This document shows positions 8,375 through 15,429 of a stretch of DNA of 39,649 nucleotides, piece after piece. A model generated the notes under the pieces. It was given only the letters and a program-made list of their open reading frames with translations. It searched no databases and had not been told where the DNA came from. Positions within the stretch are counted from its first letter, which is position 1; every line of letters begins with the position of its first letter. Source of the stretch: Candidatus Aminicenantes bacterium RBG_16_66_30 (GTDB lineage Bacteria > Acidobacteriota > Aminicenantia > Aminicenantales > Saccharicenantaceae). The stretch is from contig MEYC01000040.1 of NCBI GenBank assembly GCA_001775715.1, forward strand, positions 20,894 through 60,542. Reading direction: 5' to 3'. The position numbers were made by a program, and so were the translations under genes.

Positions 8375-8416
8375 CAGCGGCCTTGAGCCCCCTGACCCGG
8401 GAATTGAGAACTGCGG

Positions 8417-9454
8417 ATGAAAGTCAACGTCTGGAATACGATCCTGCAGCTCAGCAAAGAGCGCAGCGTCGAGCCTCGCGTCATCATCCAGGCGATCGAG
8501 GAATCCCTCCGGGTCGCGTCGGCTAAGTTCTTCTCCCAGAGCGAGAAGGTCCAGGTCCTGTTCAAGCCCGAAAAGGGCGAGCTCCGCGTCTATGTCGTCA
8601 AGCGGGCGACCGAGAGCCCCAAGAATCCGGCCGAAGAGGTCTCCCTCGCCGAGGCCCGGACGGTCCGCCCCGACGTCAAGGAGGGCGATGCGATCGAGAT
8701 CGACCTCCCCTCCGACACCCTGGGCCGCATCGCCGCCCAGGCCGCGAAGCAGGTCATCTTCCAGAAGGTCCGCGACGCCGAACAGGAGAAGATCTACAGC
8801 GAATTCGCCCCCCGCATCGGCGAGATCGTCACGGGCGTCGTCCGCAGGATCGAGGACAGCGTCATCGTCCTCGAGGTCAACCGGATCGAGGTCGCGTTCC
8901 CGCTCCGGGAGAAGCTTCCCTACGAGGAACACCGGCGCGGAGACCTGGTCAAGGCCGTCATCACCCAGGTCTTCCGGGGGACCCAGGGAGCTCAGGTCAT
9001 CGTGTCGAGGTCCTCGCCGCGTTTCCTGGCCCGGCTCCTGGAGACCGAGATCCCCGAGATCGCCAACAAGACGATCGAGATCAAGGACATCGTCCGGCAG
9101 CCCGGCGATCGGGCCAAGGTCGCCGTCGCCAGCCGGGAGCGCGACATCGACCCTGTCGGCGCCTGCATCGGCGTCAAGGGGAACAGGGTCCTGGCCATCT
9201 CCAAGGAGCTGCAGGGCGAGAAGGTCGACATCATCGCCTGGTCGCCCGACCTGGTCACATACGCCAAGGCCTCCCTCAGTCCGGCCAAGGTCGATCGGCT
9301 GGAGCTCGTCAGCCGCGCCGAAAAAGCGATGCTGGCCATCGTCCCCGGGGACCAGCTCTCGCTGGCCATCGGAAAGAAGGGCATCAACGTCAAGCTGGCC
9401 TCCCGCCTCGTCGGCTGGAAAATCTCCATCAAACAAGAAGACGCGCATGAGTGA
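8417..9454 (+). CDS. nusA: Transcription termination/antitermination factor NusA
   Basis: A 345-residue protein beginning MKVNVWNTILQLSKER with the NusA N-terminal RNA polymerase-binding domain (about 1-125), an S1 domain (about 130-200, from GEIVTGVVRRIE) and two KH modules (about 205-340) with GACIGVKGNRV and AIGKKGINVKLASR. The acidic C-terminal repeats of enterobacterial NusA are absent, so this is the short form seen in most phyla. NusA modulates pausing, intrinsic termination and antitermination. It is first in its operon, directly behind a good promoter; the usual upstream gene rimP is missing. Its 3' end overlaps infB by 8 nt. Confidence 0.95.
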   Translation: MKVNVWNTILQLSKERSVEPRVIIQAIEESLRVASAKFFSQSEKVQVLFKPEKGELRVYVVKRATESPKNPAEEVSLAEARTVRPDVKEGDAIEIDLPSDTLGRIAAQAAKQVIFQKVRDAEQEKIYSEFAPRIGEIVTGVVRRIEDSVIVLEVNRIEVAFPLREKLPYEEHRRGDLVKAVITQVFRGTQGAQVIVSRSSPRFLARLLETEIPEIANKTIEIKDIVRQPGDRAKVAVASRERDIDPVGACIGVKGNRVLAISKELQGEKVDIIAWSPDLVTYAKASLSPAKVDRLELVSRAEKAMLAIVPGDQLSLAIGKKGINVKLASRLVGWKISIKQEDAHE

Positions 9455-11909
9455 AACAATCAAGAAACCCCTCGACAAGAAGCCTGTAAAGGCCGAGCCT
9501 CCGAGGGCCGCCGCGCCTAAGCCCGCGGCCGTCAAGCCGGAACCCCCGAGGCCCGCCCTGGCCCCGAGGGCCATGGTCCCGGCCAAGTCCTGGATGACGC
9601 AGGCCCCGGGCGCCGCCAGGCCCACGGCGGCGAAGCCCGGCACACCCGTTCCGGCCAAACCGGCCACGCCGCCGCCCGCCCCTCCGAAGCCGGCCGTAGC
9701 CCCGAGGCCCATGGTCCCGGCCAAGTCCTCGATGACGCAGGCCCCGGCCGGCGCCAAGCCGGCGGCGGCGAAGCCCACCACGCCCGTTCCGGCCAAGCCG
9801 GTGACGCCTCCGGCCGCCGCTCCGAAGCCGACGACCCCGACCGCGGCGCCCTCCAGGCCCGCGGCGCCGGCGGTCAAGCCGGGGGCTCCTTCCCCCGCTC
9901 CCCGGCCGGCCGTGGGGCCCCAGCCGGGCGCGGCGAAACCGGGCCAGGCTCCGGCTGCTCAGCCGAGACCCGGCGGACCGGGACGTGCCGCCGCCCCCGC
10001 CCCGATCCCCGCTAGGCCTGCGGTCCCCCCGAGGCCCGCGGCGCCGCAGCAGGCCCCGGGAAGATCCGCCTTCCCGCCGAGGCCGGCCGCGCCTCCCCAA
10101 CCGCATAGGCCGACCCCGCCGCCGGCGCCGCCCAAGCCGACGCCCCCTCCCGCTCCGCCCAAGCCGCGGGTCACGATCCAGCTCCGTGAAGGCCTGCTCC
10201 TGAAGGAGGCCGCCGAGGCCATGAAGGTCCGGCCCAAGGACCTTCTCGAAGAGCTGGCCGCCCGGGGATTCGGCGCGGACCTCAACGACTTCGTCGACGA
10301 GGAGACCGCCGCGGCCATCGCCAAGGCGACGCACTTCGACGCCGAGGTCATCTCTCTCGACCAGGCCATGCGCCAACGGGCCGAGGCCGGCCAAGCCGAC
10401 CTCGAGCCGCGCCCGCCCGTCGTCACCATCATGGGCCACGTCGACCACGGCAAGACGACCCTGCTCGACGCCATCCGGTCCTCGCACCTCGTCGACAAGG
10501 AGTCCGGCGGCATCACGCAGCACATCGGAGCCTACCGCGTCGCCGTCAAGAATCGCTTCATCACCTTCATCGACACGCCCGGCCATGAAGCGTTCACCCA
10601 GCTCCGCTCGCGCGGCGCCAAGGCCACGGACATCGTCGTCCTGGTCGTCGCCGCCGACGACGGGATCATGCCCCAGACCAAGGAGGCCATCGATCACGCC
10701 CGGGCGGCCAACGTGCCCATCATCGTGGCCATCAACAAGATCGACAAGCCCGAGGCCAACGTCGAGCGCGTCAAGCAGCAGCTGGCCAAGGAGAACCTCC
10801 TCGTCGAGGACTGGGGCGGCAAGACGATCAGCGTCGAGGTCTCGGCCCGCGAGAAGAAGAACGTCGGCGACCTGCTCGAGATGATCCTCCTCCTCAGCGA
10901 TATCCTCGAGATCAAGGCCAATCCCAAGGTGCCGGCCCAGGGCGTCGTCCTCGAGGCCCGGCTCGACAGCCAGAAAGGACCGATTGCCACCGTCATCGTC
11001 CAGCAGGGCACTCTCGAACAGGGCCAGGCCTTCGTCTCCGGCCTGACCATGGGCAAGGTCCGGGCCATGTTCGACGAGCACGGCAAGGTCCTCAAGAGCG
11101 CCAGGCCCTCCATGCCCGTGGAGATCATGGGCTTCGCGGACGTGCCCGTCGCCGGCGATCCCTTCCAGGTCATGGACGATCCCGAGGCCGCCAAGAACGT
11201 CGTCGCGTCCCGGAGATCGCGCATCAAGGGGAAGGAGGCGCCGCGCGCGATCGGCGTCACGCTCGACGAGCTGTTCAAGAAGATCGAGGGCGGCCAGGCC
11301 AAGGAGCTCAACCTCGTCGTCAAGGGCGACGTCCAGGGTTCGGTCGAGGTCCTCTCGGACGTCCTGCCGCAGCTCGCCACCGAGAAGGTCAAGATCAAGA
11401 TCGTCCATGCCGCGACGGGGAACATCGCCGAGGCCGACGTCCTCCTGGCCTCGGCCTCGAAGGCGATCGTCATCGGCTACAACCTCAAGCCGAGCCCGAA
11501 GACCCTCGAGCTGGCCAAGAAGGAGGGCGTGGAGATCCGGTCCTACAAGATCATCTACGAGCTCACCGACGACATCAAGAAGGCCGTCATCGGCCTCCTC
11601 GAGCCGGTCATCAAGGAGTCGTTCCAGGGTCGCGCGGAGGTCCGCAAGGTCTTCCAGATCCCCAAGGTCGGGGCGATCGCGGGCTGCATCGTCCAGGACG
11701 GCCGGATCGTCCGCAACGCCGAGGCCCGGGTCCTGCGCGGCCGCGAGGTCATCCACCAGGGCCGCATCTCGTCCCTCAAGCACCTCAAGGAGAACGTCAC
11801 CGAGGTCAAAAAGGACTACGAGTGCGGCCTCGGCGTCGGCGGCTTCAGCGATTTCCAGCCGGGCGACACGATCGAGACGTTCATCCGCGAGAAGGTCCAG
11901 GCCGTCTAG
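9447..11909 (+). CDS. infB: Translation initiation factor IF-2
   Basis: The ATG at 9447 lies 8 nt inside the end of nusA and begins [15 protein letters not shown], giving 820 residues; the frame is open upstream but overlaps nusA. Residues 1 to about 240 are a Pro/Ala/Lys-rich disordered arm that contains two copies of a 46-residue unit. An IF2_N module follows (about 241-305, [18 protein letters not shown]). The GTPase domain has G1 GHVDHGKT (330-337), G3 DTPGHEAF and G4 NKID (430-433), followed by domains II-IV. IF-2 places initiator fMet-tRNA in the ribosomal P site. The usual intervening gene ylxR is missing between nusA and infB. Confidence 0.97.
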   Translation: MSETIKKPLDKKPVKAEPPRAAAPKPAAVKPEPPRPALAPRAMVPAKSWMTQAPGAARPTAAKPGTPVPAKPATPPPAPPKPAVAPRPMVPAKSSMTQAPAGAKPAAAKPTTPVPAKPVTPPAAAPKPTTPTAAPSRPAAPAVKPGAPSPAPRPAVGPQPGAAKPGQAPAAQPRPGGPGRAAAPAPIPARPAVPPRPAAPQQAPGRSAFPPRPAAPPQPHRPTPPPAPPKPTPPPAPPKPRVTIQLREGLLLKEAAEAMKVRPKDLLEELAARGFGADLNDFVDEETAAAIAKATHFDAEVISLDQAMRQRAEAGQADLEPRPPVVTIMGHVDHGKTTLLDAIRSSHLVDKESGGITQHIGAYRVAVKNRFITFIDTPGHEAFTQLRSRGAKATDIVVLVVAADDGIMPQTKEAIDHARAANVPIIVAINKIDKPEANVERVKQQLAKENLLVEDWGGKTISVEVSAREKKNVGDLLEMILLLSDILEIKANPKVPAQGVVLEARLDSQKGPIATVIVQQGTLEQGQAFVSGLTMGKVRAMFDEHGKVLKSARPSMPVEIMGFADVPVAGDPFQVMDDPEAAKNVVASRRSRIKGKEAPRAIGVTLDELFKKIEGGQAKELNLVVKGDVQGSVEVLSDVLPQLATEKVKIKIVHAATGNIAEADVLLASASKAIVIGYNLKPSPKTLELAKKEGVEIRSYKIIYELTDDIKKAVIGLLEPVIKESFQGRAEVRKVFQIPKVGAIAGCIVQDGRIVRNAEARVLRGREVIHQGRISSLKHLKENVTEVKKDYECGLGVGGFSDFQPGDTIETFIREKVQAV
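9561..9747 (+). repeat. Direct repeat with 138-bp period inside infB
   Basis: A 49-bp stretch starting at 9561 recurs at 9699 with about 47 of 49 bases identical. It encodes the APR(A/P)MVPAKS(W/S)MTQAP motif twice, exactly 46 codons apart, within the disordered arm of IF-2. This looks like a recent in-frame duplication. Confidence 0.85.
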
Positions 11910-11926
11910 CGGCGCGGGAGGTTCCC

Positions 11927-12205
11927 ATGATCGTCGGCGTCCTGACGCTCGACCTGTTCTTTCCCCACGCCCGCTCGCTCAAGGACAAGCGGCGCGTCCT
12001 CCACGGCTTCAAGGACCGGCTCCGCCGCCAGAACGTCGCCGTGGCCGAGATCGAGTTCCAGGACAAGTGGCAGCGGTCCCGGCTGGGGATCGTCACGCTC
12101 AACAGTCACCAGGCTCTCGTCGACGAGGTCCTCGGCCGCGTCCTCGCCGACGCCGGCGGGCTCCTCGAGGCGGAGGTCTCCGGCCGGGAGATCCGCTATG
12201 TCTGA
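11927..12205 (+). CDS. ylxP: YlxP-like protein (DUF503)
   Basis: A 92-residue protein starting MIVGVLTLDLFFPHARSLKDKR, the standard opening of the DUF503/YlxP family (short beta strand, SLKxKR helix). GGGAGG precedes the ATG at a good distance. The family is almost always encoded between infB and rbfA and is thought to help ribosome assembly or initiation, with no settled biochemical role. The conserved order infB-ylxP-rbfA is kept here. The end overlaps rbfA by 8 nt. The longer frame beginning at 11822 lies inside infB and was rejected. Confidence 0.9.
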   Translation: MIVGVLTLDLFFPHARSLKDKRRVLHGFKDRLRRQNVAVAEIEFQDKWQRSRLGIVTLNSHQALVDEVLGRVLADAGGLLEAEVSGREIRYV

Positions 12206-12551
12206 CAAGGGCATCCGGCCGCTCCGCGTGGCCGAGCTCGTCCAGGCCGAGCTCAGCCGGATCCTCATCCGGGATTTCCAGGACGACGGCACGGGCCTCC
12301 TGACCGTCACCCGGGTCGAGATGACCCCTGATCTGCTCTCGGCCCGGGTCTTTTTCAGCGTCTTCGGGGCCGGGGACGCCGGGGCCCTCCTCGACCGCAT
12401 CGAGCGGAGCAAGGCCCGCATCCGGCGGGCGCTTGCCTCGCGGGTTAAGTTGAAGTATAATCCCCAGCTATTTTTCGCCCTGGATCCGGGACCGGACCAT
12501 CTGGCGAGGATCGACAAGCTGATCGAGGAGTCCAAGAAGCATGGCCGCTGA
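12198..12551 (+). CDS. rbfA: 30S ribosome-binding factor A
   Basis: A 117-residue KH-like protein of normal RbfA length. It begins MSDKGIRPLRVAELVQAELSR, matching the RbfA pattern R..RV.E.iq.els.il, and has the LLTVTRVEMTPDLLSARVFFSV central segment and the KYNPQLFFALD end strand. RbfA binds the 30S subunit and assists late maturation of the 5' end of 16S rRNA, important for cold growth. It overlaps ylxP at its start and nrnA at its end (11 nt), so the operon is tightly coupled. Confidence 0.93.
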   Translation: MSDKGIRPLRVAELVQAELSRILIRDFQDDGTGLLTVTRVEMTPDLLSARVFFSVFGAGDAGALLDRIERSKARIRRALASRVKLKYNPQLFFALDPGPDHLARIDKLIEESKKHGR

Positions 12552-13539
12552 TCCGAGAGCGCTCATCGCCGCCAGGCTCAGGGCGTCGAAGCGGATCGCC
12601 ATCACCTCGCACCTCCGCCCGGACGGCGACTCCCTCTGCACGGCCCTGGCCCTCTCCGAGATGAGCCGGCTCCTCGGCGCCGACACCGCCATCATCAATC
12701 ACGATCCGACCCCCCTGCCATTCTCCGGCTTCCCCGAGCTGGCCGGCGTCCGCATCGGCCAGATCCGGGCCGGGGATTTCGACACGGTCGTCCTGCTCGA
12801 ATGCGCCGACGTCTCCCGGTCGGGGCAGGAAGGCCTCGCGGGGGCCTTCAAGATCAATATCGACCACCACTACTCGAACACGCCCTACGCCGACATCAAC
12901 TGGATCGACCCCGAGGCGCCGGCGGTCGGCGAGATGGTCTTCGATCTCAGCCGCTTCCTCGGCGTCGCGCCGACGCCCGGGATCGCCGAGTGCCTCTACT
13001 GCGCCATCGTCTCCGACACCGGCTCGTTCCAGTTCTCCAACACGACGCCCCGGGCCCTGGCCGCCGCGACCGAGCTGGCCCGGCTCGGGGCCTGCCCCAT
13101 CCGCGTCACCGAGAAGCTCTACAACAACAACCGGCCGGAGAAGGTCCTGCTCCTCGGACGCGTCCTCTCGACCCTGACCATGAACGGCAAGGGGACGATC
13201 GCTGTGATCAGCATGTTCCAGAAGGACACCGCGTCGCTCCGCCTCAAGGAGGTCGACACGGAGGACATGACGACGCTGGCCCGGTCCATCCAAGGCGTCG
13301 AGATGGTCATGTTCTTCAAGGAGATGGGTCCCGAGACCTTCCGGGTCAGCCTGCGGTCGAAGGGCAGCGCGAACGCCGCCCGGGTCGCCGAGCATTTCGG
13401 CGGCGGCGGCCACGTCCACGCGTCGGGATTCACCGTGCACGGCCCCTACGAGAAGCTCGTCCGCGAGGTCCCCGCGATCGTCGAAAACCTCCTCGAAAGC
13501 GCGCCGCGCGACCCCTCCTCCGGACCGGCCGGCCGATAA
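12541..13539 (+). CDS. nrnA: DHH/DHHA1 phosphoesterase, NrnA-like (oligoribonuclease / pAp phosphatase)
   Basis: A 332-residue cytoplasmic DHH-family protein. Motif I is SHLRPDGDSL (His24, Asp28, Asp30), motif III is IDHH (Asp108-His110), and the DHHA1 domain ends with the substrate-binding FGGGGHVHASGF loop at about 282-295. NrnA degrades nanoRNAs (2-5 nt) and dephosphorylates pAp in bacteria that lack Orn. Motif II, which in Bacillus NrnA carries an aspartate (DTA-type), reads LLECADVSR with Glu87 in that place; acidobacterial relatives appear to share an ECxD form, so this is probably a lineage variant. The place between rbfA and truB is the conserved one. Confidence 0.9.
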   Translation: MAADPRALIAARLRASKRIAITSHLRPDGDSLCTALALSEMSRLLGADTAIINHDPTPLPFSGFPELAGVRIGQIRAGDFDTVVLLECADVSRSGQEGLAGAFKINIDHHYSNTPYADINWIDPEAPAVGEMVFDLSRFLGVAPTPGIAECLYCAIVSDTGSFQFSNTTPRALAAATELARLGACPIRVTEKLYNNNRPEKVLLLGRVLSTLTMNGKGTIAVISMFQKDTASLRLKEVDTEDMTTLARSIQGVEMVMFFKEMGPETFRVSLRSKGSANAARVAEHFGGGGHVHASGFTVHGPYEKLVREVPAIVENLLESAPRDPSSGPAGR

Positions 13540-13553
13540 CCGGAGCGATCCGG

Positions 13554-14456
13554 ATGGTCCGCGACGGCCTCCTCGTCATCGACAAGCCGGCGGGCCCGAC
13601 CTCCCACGACGTCGTCCAGAGGGTCCGCCGGGCCCTGGGCACGCGGCGGGTCGGGCACGGCGGGACGCTCGATCCCGACGCGACGGGCGTCCTCCTCGTG
13701 GCCGTGGGCCGGGCGACGCGGTTCTTCCCCTTCCTCTCCAAGGAGGCGAAATCCTACGACGGACGCATCCGCCTCGGCTTCGCCACCGACACCTACGACG
13801 CGTCGGGACGGCCGGCCGCGGAGGAGTGTTTCGACCTGCCGGACACCGGCCGGCTCGAGGCCGCCATGAAGGCCTTCGAGGGGCCGATCCTGCAGGCGCC
13901 GCCGCGTTTCTCGGCGAAGAAGATCGGCGGGAGCCCGGTCTACAAGCTGGCCCGGGCCGGCGCGGAATTCACGCTCGAGCCGGCGGCCATCACCGTCTTC
14001 CGCTTCGGCCTTCGGGCCTTCCGGCCGCCCTTCCTCGAATTCGAGGCGGAGTGCTCGTCCGGGACCTATGTCCGGTCGCTCGCGCACGACCTTGGGCGGG
14101 TCCTCGGCTGCGGGGCCCATCTCGATACGCTCCGGCGGACCTCGGTCGGCCCCTACCGCCTGTCCGACGCCGTCCCCCTGGCCGTCCTGGAAGAGGAAGC
14201 GGCCGGCGGCGAAGGCGGCCGGCGCGTCATCCCTGTCGAAGATCTCCTCCCCGATGCCCCGTCCGTCATCGTCCGCCTCGAGGCGGAGGCGAGGGTCATG
14301 AACGGATCGCCCCTGGGACCGGCCCACCTCGAGACCTCTCCGATCCCCGGGGACGCGCCCCTTGTCCGGCTTTTCTCGGGAACGGGCCGTCTTATGGCCC
14401 TGGCCCGCCCCAGTCCCGACGGCTCCGGGCTCCACCCGTTCCTGGTCCTGTCCTGA
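13554..14456 (+). CDS. truB: tRNA pseudouridine(55) synthase TruB
   Basis: The ATG at 13554 begins MVRDGLLVIDKPAGPTSHDVV, the typical TruB opening, and gives 300 residues; upstream sequence in this frame belongs to nrnA. The catalytic aspartate is Asp40 in GGTLDPDATG. The SGTYVRSLAHDLG motif lies near 175-187, and a C-terminal PUA-like extension is present. TruB isomerises U55 in the T-loop of most tRNAs and also acts as a tRNA folding chaperone. It is the last gene of the nusA operon; 58 nt separate it from the DUF507 pair, which has its own promoter. No terminator hairpin with a T-tract is seen. Confidence 0.95.
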   Translation: MVRDGLLVIDKPAGPTSHDVVQRVRRALGTRRVGHGGTLDPDATGVLLVAVGRATRFFPFLSKEAKSYDGRIRLGFATDTYDASGRPAAEECFDLPDTGRLEAAMKAFEGPILQAPPRFSAKKIGGSPVYKLARAGAEFTLEPAAITVFRFGLRAFRPPFLEFEAECSSGTYVRSLAHDLGRVLGCGAHLDTLRRTSVGPYRLSDAVPLAVLEEEAAGGEGGRRVIPVEDLLPDAPSVIVRLEAEARVMNGSPLGPAHLETSPIPGDAPLVRLFSGTGRLMALARPSPDGSGLHPFLVLS

Positions 14457-14475
14457 ACCGGCCTCGAGATCGGCC

Positions 14476-14505
14476 TTGAAATCAGACCGGGGGTCATGGT
14501 ATTGT
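14476..14505 (+). promoter_or_regulatory. Candidate promoter of the DUF507 pair
   Basis: TTGAAA (14476-14481), an 18-nt spacer and TATTGT (14500-14505). The predicted transcription start falls only a few bases before the ATG at 14515, so the message would be almost leaderless. There is no clear Shine-Dalgarno in the 9 nt between the -10 box and the ATG. Confidence 0.5.
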
Positions 14506-14514
14506 ATCGGGGTT

Positions 14515-14793
14515 ATGCGGCTGAACAGGAACCAGATCGAGCACCTCGCATCGATCATCTTGCGCAACCTGGGCAAGGAAGGCAAGATCATCGTCGAGGA
14601 CAGACCCCGTCTGCTCGAAGAGGTGACGGTGCTGCTCATCGAGGAGTTCCAGAAGGAGGACCGCCTCGACCAGGAGGTCCGCGAGCTCCTCAGCAAGCAC
14701 ATGGAGAAGATCCGCAAGGACAACATCGAGTATCAGCAGATGTTCAAGCTCATCAAGGCCCGGCTGGCGCGGGAAAAAGGGATCGTCCTGTGA
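14515..14793 (+). CDS. DUF507 family protein, first copy
   Basis: The ATG at 14515 begins MRLNRNQIEHLASIILRNL and gives 92 residues, almost entirely helical and highly charged, with a (I/V)(D/E)EFQKEDRLDQEV(R)ELL centre. This matches the DUF507 family, whose members are about 90 residues per unit and often occur as two adjacent genes or one fused gene. No biochemical function is known to me. The gene is followed by a second DUF507 that overlaps it (GTGA). In-frame sequence upstream to 14362 lies inside truB and is rejected. A structural or nucleic-acid role could be imagined from the charge, but there is no direct evidence. Confidence 0.85.
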   Translation: MRLNRNQIEHLASIILRNLGKEGKIIVEDRPRLLEEVTVLLIEEFQKEDRLDQEVRELLSKHMEKIRKDNIEYQQMFKLIKARLAREKGIVL

Positions 14794-15080
14794 GCGGCCG
14801 GCTGTCCCGGGAGAAGATCAACTACCTGTCCCGGCAGGTCCTCAGCGTCCTCGAAAGCGACGACAAGGTCGATCTGCTGGACGATCCGAACGAGGTCCGC
14901 CTCGTCATCGTCAAGTCCATCGAAGAGGAGATGAAGCTCTACGAGTCCCTCGACAAGAAGGCCATCGACAAGATCCAGTCCCAGAAGAAGGCCATCGAGG
15001 AAGGCTCGCGGGAGTGGGAGATCCTCTACCGCAAGTACTATAACGACGAGCTGGCCAAGCTCGGAAAACTCTCCGACTAG
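14790..15080 (+). CDS. DUF507 family protein, second copy
   Basis: The start is a GTG at 14790 that overlaps the stop of the first copy. The 96-residue product begins VSGRLSREKINYLSRQVLSVL and is clearly a paralogue of its neighbour: the same R(L/N)xxxxIxxLxxxIL opening, a short acidic turn, a central SIEEEM/LIEEFQ helix and a lysine-rich second helix. It differs in ending with EWEILYRKYYNDELAKL, the usual DUF507 C-terminus. The coupling suggests equal amounts of the two proteins, perhaps a heterodimer; this is inference. No transcription terminator of the T-tract type follows on the plus strand. Confidence 0.85.
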   Translation: MSGRLSREKINYLSRQVLSVLESDDKVDLLDDPNEVRLVIVKSIEEEMKLYESLDKKAIDKIQSQKKAIEEGSREWEILYRKYYNDELAKLGKLSD

Positions 15081-15370
15081 ACCTCCCTAGGTCGTTCGAA
15101 CCCTCCACTGTCCGCGGATTTCCCCTGCGCTCGCGCCTCCCGACTCGGGGCGTACCGCTCCGTCGGGTCGCGGGCTTGGCCCGGCGAGCCAAGCCCGCTC
15201 GGATCCGGGCCTCGCTCTGGAAAAGGGAAAGCCCTTTTCCATCCGTGCCCGCTTCGGCCCTTCTACGCCCTCCTCCGGGCATCGCCCCTGCGTGCTCATC
15301 GCTCGCGCAGCGAAAGCCTCGATCTTACGGCTTAGATGACAAGAAACGGCACCGGTCTATCGGAGAGAAC
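15081..15370. repeat. Hairpin-rich intergenic region without a gene
   Basis: These 290 bases show no convincing coding frame. They hold a perfect 11-bp hairpin (15170-15198, arm GCGGGCTTGGC, 7-nt loop), a 10-bp hairpin (15218-15241, arm TGGAAAAGGG), and weaker dyads at 15300-15335. The 19-mer at 15240-15258 matches 30052-30070 in the OPT-def gap at 18 of 19 positions. Near the left end the minus strand reads GAGGGTTCGAAC, which resembles the 5' half of a tRNA T-arm, but the rest of a tRNA is absent. I read it as dispersed-repeat or decayed DNA. Confidence 0.5.
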
Positions 15371-15402
15371 AAAAAAGGGCCGGAGACCCGTGTCTCCGGC
15401 CC
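15371..15402 (-). terminator. Rho-independent terminator of the PKD/beta-barrel gene
   Basis: On the minus strand an 11-bp perfect stem (arm GGGCCGGAGAC), a 4-nt loop and six T residues follow the stop codon by 27 nt. This is one of the two best terminators in the window. Confidence 0.93.
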
Positions 15403-15429
15403 GTGTGAGCCGTTGTCGAGGGGCGCGGC

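Noticed and set aside
9447-10170. A separate proline-rich surface protein gene in the infB arm
   Set aside because: The frame runs without interruption into the IF2_N and GTPase domains, so it is the disordered N-terminal arm of IF-2.
8279-11783. Long minus-strand frames opposite nusA and infB (532 and 784 codons)
   Set aside because: They are low-complexity shadows of the proline/alanine-rich IF-2 arm and of the GTPase domain, with no ribosome-binding site or motif.
15081-15120. A tRNA gene suggested by GGGTTCGAAC on the minus strand
   Set aside because: Only part of a T-arm is matched; the 3' half of the T-stem, the acceptor stem and the anticodon arm cannot be found.
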